The notes below the pieces were generated by a model, which was not told where the DNA came from, searched no databases, and was given only the letters and a program-made list of their open reading frames with translations. Source: Cristatella mucedo (lineage: Eukaryota > Bryozoa > Phylactolaemata > Cristatellidae). From it: a stretch of DNA of 64,000 nucleotides. Positions 23,256 to 33,850 of the stretch are shown piece by piece. The position numbers were made by a program, and so were the translations under genes. The stretch spans positions 18,751,501-18,815,500 of the forward strand of contig WPIO01000001.1 of the NCBI GenBank assembly GCA_009760855.2. Reading direction: 5' to 3'. Within the stretch, counting starts at the first letter, position 1, and the number at the start of each line of letters is the position of its first letter.

Positions 23256-23424
23256 CCTCCACGCACACCCTCTTTCACCATTCCTCTCCCCCTTACGCTC
23301 AAAGATAATATCTAGTAATTAATCACAAGCGTGAAAGATCGTGCAAGTTTATTTAATCCGGCAGTTTTACGTTTCTGAGGCCTCGGTATCCAAGAGCACG
23401 TTTCCAATGGGCGCCCTATAATAA

Positions 23425-23660
23425 AAATAATAATAATGATAATAATAATAATAATGCACTTGATAAAGCGCCCTCAGAGAGCTCAATCTCTCTAAAGGCG
23501 CTTCACATTTGCTGCAAAGGGAAATACAATTTAATGGTGAGTAATATCATGCTTGATGAGCAAACAAAATGAATAACACGGTTAGGGTGACACGCACAGG
23601 GTCAGCATGCAAATGTGGTTAGTGGCAGCATGCACGGTGTCAGCACGCATACGCACTACG
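23425..23660 (-). mobile_element. LINE-A 3' UTR fragment
   Basis: (ATT)n-type tail in reverse, stem-loop region, then the 3' UTR tandem units. Truncated at about 23660. Confidence 0.9.
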
Positions 23661-23894
23661 GGGCTGCCGTGGGTTTATGGTTCTACGGGCTGATGGTTTG
23701 TTGAGGGTTGTGGTTTTATGGGTTTATTTTTTACGGAGAGCGTTTCGTGGCCTGCAGAGAACAGGCTTCGTGGGAACGTCGGCGAAGGAGAGGACGGTCG
23801 TGAGCCGTCGCGCTGCGCTGCGAGCCCAAATTGACAGCTGTTCTTCGACACTCAGTGCTTCCGTGGCGTCGCTTGCTCGCTGTCGGAGCGTCAA

Positions 23895-24062
23895 ACCGCT
23901 GATTCAACAGCCTCTTTTTGAATAGCGGCTGGAGAGCCTTGGTGGCTATCGCCAGCGCTTGCAGCGACCATAATGGATCGCTCACCGAAGAATTCGAACG
24001 CACGACCTCGGCACCAAAGGTTGTGAAAAGCGACCGCCTTACCTAGCGTGCCGTCGCGGCTA
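23895..24062 (-). mobile_element. SINE-T (minus copy)
   Basis: Reverse copy with GATTCAACAGCCTCTTTTTG at the 3' end, body GGTGGCTATCGCC, B box in ATTCGAACGCACGACC and A-box region at about 24030-24060. Confidence 0.8.
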
Positions 24063-24320
24063 ACCGCTGTACCGAGAGGGAATCAGCGGACAGCAGCGAC
24101 ACACCTCGAGACTTTGCGAGATACTCGGGCTCGGCGATGCTCGGGCTCAGCGAGGGGAGCCGCATGGGGCAGAAGACAGTGTAGGACTGCTGCGGCAGCA
24201 GAGCGGGAGCAGCGGCAGAGCGAGCCGCACTCGTCAGCCGCTCCGCGCTGCCGCCGCCGCAGTGCCGCCGCAAGTGGGGACTCGCTAGTGTGGGATGGTG
24301 GGAAATCCGATCGGATGTGA
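24063..24320. other. Local GC/CpG-rich segment
   Basis: GC-rich and CpG-rich (AGCAGCGGCAGAGCGAGCC) against AT-richer flanks. Open frames exist on both strands without domains. Could be an island or untranslated first exon. Confidence 0.3.
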
Positions 24321-24399
24321 ACATGTAGCTTACGAAAGTGCAGCGACGACTGGGCTAGAACATAAAACAACGAGCGAGAAGAATGGCGGAGCGGAGATT

Positions 24400-24490
24400 A
24401 GATAGCAATAATAGTGTTAATCATAACAGCCCATCTGTACAGCTCCCGAAGAGAACAAAGTCTCTTTCTCGGCACTTCACATACGCGTAA
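24400..24490 (-). mobile_element. LINE-A type 3' terminus, short copy
   Basis: AAGAGAACAAAGTCTCTTTC and CGGCACTTCACATA match the stem region in reverse. Confidence 0.55.
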
Positions 24491-24654
24491 GAGGATCAGT
24501 ATCGACTAGTGCGCAGAATTTCAGAAGCATGTATAGTAACGAGCGCTATCTTTTTCAGCTGGATAATGAGTGGTCGATGGTAACCCCCCCTGAACCCAGT
24601 GAAGTGAAGTCAAGCTACGATGGCTGTAGAGAAGCAAGGCACACGCATGGTGAG

Positions 24655-25260
24655 CATAAAGAATGTAATGTATCTCCGTCTGTAACTCCAAAAAGTCATA
24701 AAGACCATGTGGGTGTTACGCAGGAGAGTTTTGTATAGCGAACTCACAGCCTAAGCGGCTTCCGGTACGCATTCGGTAGCCAAAAGACTTCGTCTCACGA
24801 AACAAAGAGAAAGTGGAAAACATAGCAGAGTCAGGAGAGCAGTTGAGGTAGTGAGTAGCATAGAAGTAGCAGTTCAGGACCGCTGAAAAAGATGTGCCAT
24901 ACTCGGAAGTTGGAGAGTAGTTGTCTTTGCGCAAGAATTGTGGAAGCGAGTTCCACAGTATAGGACCTGCAGAGCTAAAGCTTCTGTCGCCAATTGTCTT
25001 TAAGCGGAGGAATGGGACAGCTAATTTATCGTCCACACAGGACCTGAGGGCGCGAACAGGCTGAAACTGATGCAGCAGTTCAGCTAGGTACGAAGAAGCC
25101 AAGCCGTGGCGGGCCTTGTGGGTCAGCGTAAGAACTTTGCTCTGTATCCTTTGCTCAACCGGCAACCATCCTAGCTCTTTCAGCAAAGGAGACACGTGCT
25201 CAAACCGCTGGGACTTGAAGACCAGCCTTGAGCATACGTTTGGTTTGCAGATTCCACTGC
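24655..25260 (-). mobile_element. LINE-B, 3' part, best-preserved C-terminus
   Basis: Minus frame 24716-25336 encodes VCSRLVFKSQRFEHVSPLLK, GWLPVEQRIQSKVLTLTHKA and LWNSLPQFLRKDNYSP, the post-RT region of CR1/L2-type LINEs. The 3' terminus at 24655 ends in two ACATT units. RT is missing (5'-truncated). Confidence 0.9.
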
Positions 25261-26287
25261 ACGTGCACTGCGTAGGCAGCGCTAGTAAAGCTATGGCACG
25301 GTTATCTGCAGAACTCACAGCACATGCAATGGACATAAAAAAGAACTCTTCAGGAACGTCACATTTGACATAAGAAAGTTTGAAGCAAGTCTTGCAATGT
25401 TTTGAACTAGTTCAAGGATCTCTGCCAGTAACTGCACCTAGCCATAAAACGCTGTGTTACGAGTTACGTTGGCGGGTTTTTAACGAGACTTAATTTCTGA
25501 GTGAGGTCATTCTCGGGTTATTCAACTGTCGGCTACGATCATCTCAAGCCTTAAGGGAAGGGTGGAGAGTACAGCGAGCGAGTGATGCTATGTATAGTTA
25601 TGGAAGTGGTTAATTTGAGAAGTTGAACGACGAACTTAGCTGGAAAAGAGGCGCATTCGCGAGGATTTGTAATAATGCTGAGTTATTTTCTCTTTGCGAA
25701 AGAATTAGCGAACATGGTGACGTCTGCGGCTGTCGAGCGAGAGCATCCATAGCTAGTGCTCTTTAGATGACAAAGGAGTAGTTAGTCTAATTACCTCAAG
25801 AGAATCTGAAAAAATAAGCTGGCTCTTACTGATACTACCTTAACTACTCCCCTACGCAAGCAAAGCCTGCACAACGGCGGTTGTGAAAGTTCAATGTATG
25901 ATTCTTTACATCTACTGAGGGAGTGACTGTCGTCACCATGCATTCTGTTGCGAAAATGCACGCAGAAAACTTATAAGTTCGGCAGATTAATTTTCCACAC
26001 GTGCATTAGCGCAAAAAATGTATAATGATTGAAGCTCGTCAATGAGAGCTATTCGGAACCAACATTCTCATCCTCGAGAAGCAGAGCAAGACACTTGACT
26101 AGCCGTCGGATAACGTGGTTTGCGTTAGAGGCAATGGACACAAACGCAAACGTTTGTTGCATGAGTGGTCTACTGAATGTATAACCATGAATTAACCTCG
26201 ACGGGCCTTGACAGGAAGCGCAAGTTTCAAGCATCTGACAGAGGTCCAATGCGTTTGCGGAGTGGCTGATTTGTAGTGTCTATGGTC
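25261..26287. other. No recognisable feature
   Basis: No gene or repeat supported. Confidence 0.35.
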
Positions 26288-26450
26288 CAGTGGTTCTCAG
26301 CCTGCGGGTCGAGACTCCTTTGGGGGTCGAATGACCTTTTCACACGGGTCGCCTAAGACCATCGGAAAAATAATCTTTTATTATTTTTTATTTTTTCTTA
26401 TTATCTTTTCTTTTATCTTTTATTTTTATTTTATTATCTTTAATAAAAAA
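26288..26450 (+). mobile_element. hAT MITE terminus, SPIN/Charlie-like, degraded
   Basis: Starts CAGTGGTTCTCAGCCTG and continues GGGGGTCGAATGACC, TCGCCTAAGACCATCGG, the same order as the right end (reversed) of the intact MITE at 60376-60555. An AT-rich stretch follows. The second terminus was not found. Confidence 0.7.
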
Positions 26451-26949
26451 TAATCAGCTAATCTTTTCTTCACTTTTAAATTGTAAAATGTTGGTGCTTC
26501 TTCGGAGTGAGACTTCGCATGCTATTACTAATCAATTGACACGCCTTCTTTACTCCTCATGTAAAGTGTCTAGAATCTGATTCGATGTCTTATAGTGCTT
26601 AAAAATGTCTTGATATTATTAATTTATTAGGATAGCACATACTTTACAATCGATTGTCCAAGAATACCATACACAATTAAAACAAAAGCGGCCAATGATT
26701 CACACCAGTGTTAACTAGAATTCCGACTGGTATTCTTATCACTATCGTTCTGGAATTCGTACTTCTATTGATATTAAGGGCAATCAGTTCTGTCAATTAC
26801 TTATAACCAGTGCCTCACTAGTGGGACTATCCACACTGACTTCCACAGCACAGAGAAGGAATTAGGACCAGATCAATTTACTCAGCTTGCTGTAATGGCC
26901 GTGCAGAGCTTATCCTGGGTCATCGTCAACTCGAACTGACGGCACAAGA
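26451..26949. other. No recognisable feature
   Basis: AT-rich, no gene supported. Confidence 0.35.
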
Positions 26950-27436
26950 TATTAATAATAATAATAATAATAATGCACTTGATAAAGCGCCCTCGGAGAA
27001 CTCAATCTCTTTCTAGGTGCTTTACATTTGCTGCAAAGAGAAATGCAATTGAATGGTGAGTAATGTCATGCTTGATCAACAACATGAATAACACGGTTAG
27101 GGGTGACATGCACAGGGTCAGCATGCAAGTGTGGTTAGTGGCAGCATGCGCAGTGCCAGCACGCATAAGCACATGAAGAACAAATCACAGGGACCCACTA
27201 AATGCTGTCCTATATGATTCTGTTTTTAAGTTCTTTTTAAATGTGGTCAAGTCAGGGGATGTTCTGACGCAAGTCAGGAGGGAGTTCCAGGCTTTAGGAG
27301 AATACAAACTAATTGCATGGTCTCCAAAGGATTTGAGGTTTTTATGAGGTATTGGTAAACTGGTGGATTCCGAAAAGTGGGTGGTACGATGCTTGGCCTG
27401 ATGGGGGAGTAGATCTGAGAGATAGGCTGGAGCCAT
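26950..27436 (-). mobile_element. LINE-A 3' fragment
   Basis: Reverse LINE-A with (ATT)n tail at left and an intact coding end (minus frame 27185-27436: APAYLSDLLP, FGDHAISLYSPKAWNSL, YRTAFSGSL). Truncated at about 27436. Confidence 0.92.
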
Positions 27437-28247
27437 GCGCTACCCTTCCTTGCGCTGCCCTTCCACCACAGCTATCTGGCAGTGGTCGTCATCAGTGCTG
27501 CCAGCCATCGACATCGTCACGAGGTCCCTCGGCTGTGGAGAGGGGGATGAACAAAGCTCTCCTATGACAACTGCTGCGCCATCGACTGGCAAATGCCTGC
27601 CTCTACCGGTGGCTGAGCCCTGACACAACCATCTGATCTAGAAGCCGCGCATCCGTTGCCGGTGGAGCCAGCACATCAGAGTCAGCAGCTGGTTTTGCAT
27701 GACCTGCACCACCACCGCCCCCATTCCAAACGTCCGGTCGCAGTCTAAAACTAAGTTGCTGCTGGCATCGGTATAATCCTCCGCCCCTTGTGTTTAATTT
27801 GCGAAACCAGGGAGTGGCTAAGATGTGTTTATATGACGAGACCCGGCATTGGGCTAAGCCTATCTGAGCAGCTATACAAACAAGTGAGCCTTCAAATGCA
27901 CATACCCATGCTGCAAATGGATGTCCCTGCAGCACGATGGCGTTTAAGGGAGCTTCCGACGGCGTCAGACATAGTATCTACAGAATGCATAGGGTAATGC
28001 ATTGATAGCGACGTACCTCAGATATTAAGGACTGGACGCGGTATAGCTGCGGTTACCGGCATGCTTGACTTTTTCTAGCAGCATGCTAGAAAAAAGTGGG
28101 CAGACTTACTTCGTGAGATAAGGTCAATAAGCCATAACAAGTTGAGTACGCAGGTCCCTACTCTGCCCACGTAACTCACTGCAATTCCGAGCTCAGCGCA
28201 AAGCTCGGACGCCGAACGATGTAAACTTCTCAGTCGCTCGCGAATCG
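27437..28247. other. No recognisable feature
   Basis: GC-richer than the surroundings near 27440-27740, but no domain or splice-supported exon. Confidence 0.35.
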
Positions 28248-28252
28248 CACAT

Positions 28253-29064
28253 AATAGTAATAATAATGCACTTGATAAAGCACCCTCAAAGAACTCAATC
28301 TCTATCAAGGCGCTTTACATTTGCTGGAAATGGAAACGCGATTGAATGGTGAGTAATATCATGCTTGATAACCAACATGAATAATATGGCTAGGTGTGAC
28401 ATGCACAGCGTCAGCATGCAAGCGTGCTTAGTGGCAGCATGCACAGTGTCAGCACGCATAAGCACATGAAGGATGAATCACAGGGACCCACTAAATGCTG
28501 TCCTAAATAGGTGTGTTTTAGGTTCTTTTTAAATGTGGTCAAGTCGGAGAATGTCGTGACGCAAGTCGGGAGTGAGTTCCAGGCTTTGAAAGCACGTGAA
28601 TTAAATGCGTGGTCTCCGAAGGATTTGAGGTCTGTACGAGGTGTAGGTAAACTGTTTGATTCCGAAAAGTGGGTGGTACGATGCCTGGCCTGGTGGGGGA
28701 GTAGATCTGAGAGATAGGCTGTAGCCAAAGAATGAAGTGACCTAAAAGTGAGCGACATAAACTTGAAGTCAATCCGTTGCTTGACTGGTAGCCAGTGCAG
28801 GTCGGCGAGAAGTGGTGTGATGTGGCAACTGCGATGCTCGTGACAGACAAGCCTAGCTGCAAAGTTTTGCACCAGGTGTAAGCGCCTGATTCCACATGCC
28901 GGTAGGCCAGCAAGCAGTGAGTTACAGGAGTCAAGACGGGATGTCACAAATGCATGGACCAACTCAGACGTGGTATCTTTATCTAAACAAGCCCAAATTT
29001 TTGCAATATTGTGGATCTGAAAGTAGGGAGACTTGATTGTGGAGCTGGTGTGATCGTCTATTGA
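28253..29064 (-). mobile_element. LINE-A, 5'-truncated, possible 5-bp TSD
   Basis: Reverse copy with tail at left. Minus frame 28411-29067 reads from the region after the RT (DDHTSSTIKSPYFQIHNIAK) through LHWLPVKQRIDFKFMSL to the coding end, nearly intact. CACAT occurs at both edges (28248-28252 and 29065-29069). Confidence 0.92.
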
Positions 29065-29134
29065 CACATGACCTCAGTATGAACCCTTGGATCTTTGCCG
29101 CCCTTTTAGCTTGCGACTGAAGAGCTCGGCCATA

Positions 29135-29215
29135 TAATAATAATAATGAATTTAAAATAGCTCACTCAGTGAACTCAATCTTTTTCTAGGCACTTTCCAT
29201 TTGCTATTCTTTGAC
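29135..29215 (-). mobile_element. LINE-A type 3' terminus, short copy
   Basis: AATAATAATGAATTTAAAAT followed by CAGTGAACTCAATC and CTAGGCAC match the stem region in reverse. Confidence 0.6.
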
Positions 29216-30239
29216 AATGAAATCATCTGCAACCTAGGCATTTGATGGTCTGGCAACGCAATTTTCTTAGTCAGTCACTCGAGGAAATCTTTGCTATAAC
29301 GGTGACCGAGCGAGGCCTCTCGTTGTGCAGATATGACCGTATCATCAGATACGGCCAGCAAGCAAACATCACATTCTTAGGAATGCATGCACTGGTGTAG
29401 CAGTACGCAACGGGGATGGTGGAGCACCACTGAAGCCACTGACGCGAAATCTAGTTTAGTTCTCAAATCGTGCGGCAATCGTCTGTTTAACTGCACTCGA
29501 TACTGCCAGAAACACCGGCTAGCCAAAAACTAGTACACACTCCATACAAAGAATAACATTAGATAAGCAGTGCTTGCACTTTTATAATTTCCGTGGATGG
29601 CATCTGTCAACGATAGCTGACGGTTGGGCAGGACACACGGGTGCACAACAGTGTGCATTAAGTCGCCTACGTATGGCTATAAGTTAGGGAAGGGGAGGCA
29701 ACTACTTAACTTGAGGAGTTATGCAACAGAAGCATTGGGACGCAGCACACTGCTTCTTAAGTAAAGAACTGGGTGAAGGCGGACGCTATGAGTATCAGCT
29801 AGTGTATGCACTGCTCAAGAACAACACAGAAGATCAGCTTAGGTCACGTCAAGACAGGACTCGAGAGGTGATGATCGGAAGAGCTCGTAGAAGATGGATT
29901 CGGCAAACTTCATTTTTAATATGGTGCTATGATTGAATTCATGCTGGTAAAACAGGAATGATTTCAGGTAGCTCAAGTATGATAAATCAATAAGCACAGC
30001 ATCCGAAACCTGTTAGCATGAACAGCATAAGCGCAAGCAAAGAATAATAGTGATATCCTCACCGTTATTGGAGAATTCGGCGGAGGACTTCCACCAGTTG
30101 AGAATATGCCGAGTCCTCACGATGCAGGCATTTATCTAAGCAGACGGTCATGCCGTATTGAGTAGCTACGCCATTCTCGAAAATCACCTCGCTGACGTCA
30201 TTCTCGGTCGGCCTGGGCTGGCAGGGGTAGTCAGATAGA
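29216..30239. other. No recognised gene
   Basis: A plus frame at 29721-29936 (DAAHCFLSKELGEGGRYEYQ) looks weakly coding, but I recognise no family and see no clear splice sites. Confidence 0.25.
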
Positions 30240-30345
30240 GAATATTATTAATAATAATAATAATTATTATTATATTGTACAGTACCCTAAGAGAACCAAA
30301 TTGCTATACAGGCGTTTTACAACTTGCTGCAAGAGGAGCTACAAC
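30240..30345 (-). mobile_element. LINE-A type 3' terminus, short copy
   Basis: (ATA)n-rich tail, then GTACAGTACCCTAAGAGAAC and CAGGCGTTTTACA, in reverse. Confidence 0.6.
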
Positions 30346-30689
30346 CAAGGTTTTAAGGACTAACGAGGTATCATGCCTAGACAAAGGATGCCAAAGTGCA
30401 CAAATGTCTACGAAAACCAGCACGCAAAAGCACCCAAAAAATACTAGGGTTCACTTACTAGTAAGGTCCTTAGTTATTATCGTGCACTGAATCGTGCACA
30501 AGTAAGCAGATGAGCACACAGAAACAAAAATGAGGCTCACGGAGATGACGGGACATCGGAGCGGAACGGATGCACTTACGGTGGTGGGTGGCGGGGTAGA
30601 GAGAGAGAGCCTCTTCTCTAGGCAGATCGGATATCGCAGAGGAAGGCATGGCAGCTAACACGACCGGCTGGAAGAAAGCTTAAGCAGCC

Positions 30690-33600
30690 CCCCCCCACTC
30701 CGAGCCCACCGAGTCCACCTCACGTACTGCAGTCAGCGGCAGCAAGGCATCGTTGGGAGACGCCCACAATGCGAGCGGGCCGCTAGGGCGGGCCGCCGTG
30801 ACCGACCGCGCCCTCTCGATCACGTGGCGGGATTTACGGTCAATCCCGATTAATAAGGCATCTCCTCGGCGCTTCATTTCGGTCCTGGCCTCGCGAAGCG
30901 TCGGATGAAACGGATAGGCTTCGCGGACGAGCCGGCGGGACGAGACTGAACCCGGCCTGCGAGATGGAGAGTACATATCACGTGGCTGCCGCGGACGGGG
31001 ATGGGCCAGTCGAGTCGCTCTCCAGAGATCTGGACGCTTCGCGAATGCAGACCAACGGTCAGTATCGAAAAATTGGCGACGGCGCTGGCGCCGCTGACGC
31101 TGGCAGTGGCAGCGGCGCACGGAGCCCCACTGCGAACGGGCGGAATGGCGACGTTCTGCTGGACTGCTTCATTCCGTCGATCGCCGCCGCCGCCGCCGAC
31201 AGCGTCTACAGTGCCGGCAATGTGGCGAAGACGAGCGAGTTCTTTCAGAAGAGAAAGATCACCGAAGGTCGGACGTATCGCGTGGCGCCTCCTACCGTCG
31301 AATCCGCTCCGACCAATGCAGCCCATTCGGTTCCAGTCGCTCATGTCGCGGCCGCCGCCGCAGTCGCCGCTGCCGACGAGACGGCGGCGGCGGCGGCGGT
31401 CTCGGCCACTGCCGTTTCCAATGCTGCCAATCTAATAGTAGTCGACTCAACCACCGTCACAGCTAACGTCGCCTCGGTGAAGCAGGTACCTCGTCTCGGC
31501 GGCGGCGACGACGACGACGACGTGGCTACAGCGGGGGCTTCGCTGAGCTATGGACATTCGTTCGATGAAGCCGCGGCTCGCTTCGAGCGGCTGGCTGAGG
31601 CTGTCGCTCGATCGACCGCTCGTGCGTCCTATGCAGTAAACGGCGGCCACCTATCGGGCTCGCCGCTGGCGAACGGCGTGCTGTCGCGTGGCGACGGCAA
31701 TCGGGCGGCGGCATCCGGCGAGGAGGCGCCGAATTTCGTGCCGCCGAGTTTGGTGCCACCGCCCAGCGACGAGTCGACGGCGGCGCTGTGGAGAGCGGTT
31801 GACGCATTCAAGCAGGCCTCCACCCTCGGCAGGGGTGCCGGCGGCGGTGGCAGCGGCCGCGCGGAGTTGGCTCTGCTCGGCGATCGGCTGTTGCTCGGCT
31901 ACTTTAGCGACTCGGCGTCGGCCGGAGGCACGCGGGACGCTGCCGCAGCTGCTACGACGACGGCGGCGGCGGCGAAGGACAGGCGCCGGTCGGACGGCGC
32001 GAAGTTGGACCTCGGTGCTGCCAATCGCCGCGAGGCGACCATGCTCCCTGTCAAGCACGGTGCCTCGTCGTCGTCGTCGTTCGGCGGCGGCGGTGGCGGC
32101 GGCAGCAGCGGTGGTGGCGGTGGCAGCAGCGCCGAAGCTCGCCCGGTGGCGAGCAACTCGGTCGATCGACGCAGTCGCACCGACTTGGCGCTCGTCGCCG
32201 CCGCCCACGGGTCGCAGCAGTCGGTGGCGACGGTCAAGTCGGGCAGCGGCAGCAGCGGCGCCTCATCGAGCCGCAGCGGTGGCGGCGGCGCTCGGACAGA
32301 CGCCAACTGTCGCGACAAGCGCGGCAGTCCCGACGGGACGCCGCCGTCGGGCGCACGAGCCGCTGGCGGCGGCGGCGACCGCCGCGGCAGCGGTGTCGAC
32401 CAGGGGCCACTTCGGCGCAACGGGCGCCAGTACGCCAGCTTTCGTCAGATTCGACCGCCGTCGTCGGCACTCGAAGGCGGCAAGAAATTGTCCACGATGC
32501 GGCGCTCGTCGTCGACGACGACGTCGGTGACGACGAACGTGAACATCTATCAGATGTCGATCATGCCACTGTTCAGCGGGCCGGCCAAGGAGGCCGCGGA
32601 GCCGGGCCACTGCGTCGCGCTAAGGAACTACACCAAGGGCCGGCCGTTCGTCACCTACTGGGTGAAGCTGGTCATCAGGGACATCAAGTTCGACAATGCG
32701 TCCAACTTGCTCGTGTCGACAAAGAGCTCCATCGTCATGTTCGACGTCAACGGCTACCTGCTCGGCGAGGTGTTCCGCGATAGCATCGGCGAGCCATACG
32801 GCCTGTTCGTGTGCGAGAACAACGACATACTCGTCGCCGACTGCAAGCGCAGCGCCATCGTTCAGCTGGACGTCACGGGCCGCACGGTGAAGACTTACGG
32901 GCCGGTGCCGGCGCCCGCCGGCGTGGCGATGGCTCGCGACGGGCGCGTGTACGCCTGCAGCCGCTGGAACCGCCAGCCGCCGTGCGTCGTCGTGTTCTCG
33001 CCCGAGGGCGAGATCCTGGGCCGCATCGGCGACGACTACCTGGACAATCCCGTGTCGCTGGCTCTGCACGGCGCGCTGACGATCGTCTGCGACGGCCACT
33101 ACACGGTCGGCATCGACCGGCGCGGGCAGGTGCAGTTCGTGTACGGCCACGAGCCTTCGGACGCTGCGGCGCTCCACCCGGCGGCCGTGGCGGTCGACGA
33201 CGAGGGCTACGTGCTGGTGACGGACTACGGCCACCACAGTCTCTGCGGCATGACACCCGACGTCGACCAGGCGGGCATCGTGCTGGGCGAGGTCAACGAG
33301 TGTCGAAACCCGTGCTTCGTCGCCACCAGCCGCTTCGGCCATCTGGCCGTCGTCGAGAAGCACGAGAGCGGCTACAAGGTCAAGCTGTACAAGCGGAACG
33401 ACAAGGCTCTCAAAGCCAAGTGCTAAGTTATTGGAGCAGCGCTCGCGAGAGATGGAGGAAGAGACGCGGCGGCGGCGGCGGCATGGTGAGTGTAGCTCTC
33501 GACAGACCTTCGTCGGGCGGTGCCTGCGACACTCAAACCCTGCCGGCCACGGCAGCCGGGAGCCGCGGAAGCGCGCCTCCCTCCGGCCACCGAGCGGCAG

Positions 33601-33850
33601 CGCGCCGCAGAGCGCCCGCGGTCGCAGCGAGCAGCGACCGCGGGACGTCGACGGGGTGCGTGCAATTGCAGCGGCGGCGGCGGCGCGGACGGTGCGGCGG
33701 CGGCCGGCGTCACTCTCGTGGTTGCCACACGCGCCGTCTTCGCCGGAAGGAAGTATGGACGGTGTGTCCGCCGTCGGCGGTGGCGTCGGGACCGGGATCC
33801 GAGGTCCCCGGAGCGCTTCCGGCTCTGCGTTATCGCCCGCAAATTATTAT
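30690..33850. other. GC/CpG-rich island over the NHL gene
   Basis: Sharp rise in G+C and CpG compared with both flanks, covering the presumed promoter, the whole coding region and the start of the 3' region. The abrupt edges and intronless ORF fit an unmethylated island. E-box CACGTG occurs at 30821-30826 and again at about 30979. Confidence 0.75.
30964..33426 (+). CDS. NHL-repeat beta-propeller protein, intronless, 820 aa
   Basis: One uninterrupted frame of 820 codons. The ATG at 30964 is the first after an in-frame stop at 30799 and has G at -3 and +4. Residues 1 to about 500 are low-complexity and probably disordered: Ala runs (141-145), Asp5 (182-186), Ser5 (368-372), Gly7 (374-380). Residues 570-812 form six NHL-type blades: about 572-608 (RDIKFDN), 609-650 (GEPYGLFVCENNDILVADCK), 651-694, 695-738, 739-778 (HPAAVAVDDEGYVLVTDYGH) and 779-812. 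NHL propellers bind RNA or proteins and occur at the C-terminus of TRIM-NHL regulators such as Brat and TRIM71. Here there is no RING, B-box or coiled coil, so no ubiquitin-ligase role is claimed. Specific orthology unknown. Candidate poly(A) signals AATAAA lie at about 34580 and 34869. Confidence 0.9.
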   Translation: MESTYHVAAADGDGPVESLSRDLDASRMQTNGQYRKIGDGAGAADAGSGSGARSPTANGRNGDVLLDCFIPSIAAAAADSVYSAGNVAKTSEFFQKRKITEGRTYRVAPPTVESAPTNAAHSVPVAHVAAAAAVAAADETAAAAAVSATAVSNAANLIVVDSTTVTANVASVKQVPRLGGGDDDDDVATAGASLSYGHSFDEAAARFERLAEAVARSTARASYAVNGGHLSGSPLANGVLSRGDGNRAAASGEEAPNFVPPSLVPPPSDESTAALWRAVDAFKQASTLGRGAGGGGSGRAELALLGDRLLLGYFSDSASAGGTRDAAAAATTTAAAAKDRRRSDGAKLDLGAANRREATMLPVKHGASSSSSFGGGGGGGSSGGGGGSSAEARPVASNSVDRRSRTDLALVAAAHGSQQSVATVKSGSGSSGASSSRSGGGGARTDANCRDKRGSPDGTPPSGARAAGGGGDRRGSGVDQGPLRRNGRQYASFRQIRPPSSALEGGKKLSTMRRSSSTTTSVTTNVNIYQMSIMPLFSGPAKEAAEPGHCVALRNYTKGRPFVTYWVKLVIRDIKFDNASNLLVSTKSSIVMFDVNGYLLGEVFRDSIGEPYGLFVCENNDILVADCKRSAIVQLDVTGRTVKTYGPVPAPAGVAMARDGRVYACSRWNRQPPCVVVFSPEGEILGRIGDDYLDNPVSLALHGALTIVCDGHYTVGIDRRGQVQFVYGHEPSDAAALHPAAVAVDDEGYVLVTDYGHHSLCGMTPDVDQAGIVLGEVNECRNPCFVATSRFGHLAVVEKHESGYKVKLYKRNDKALKAKC

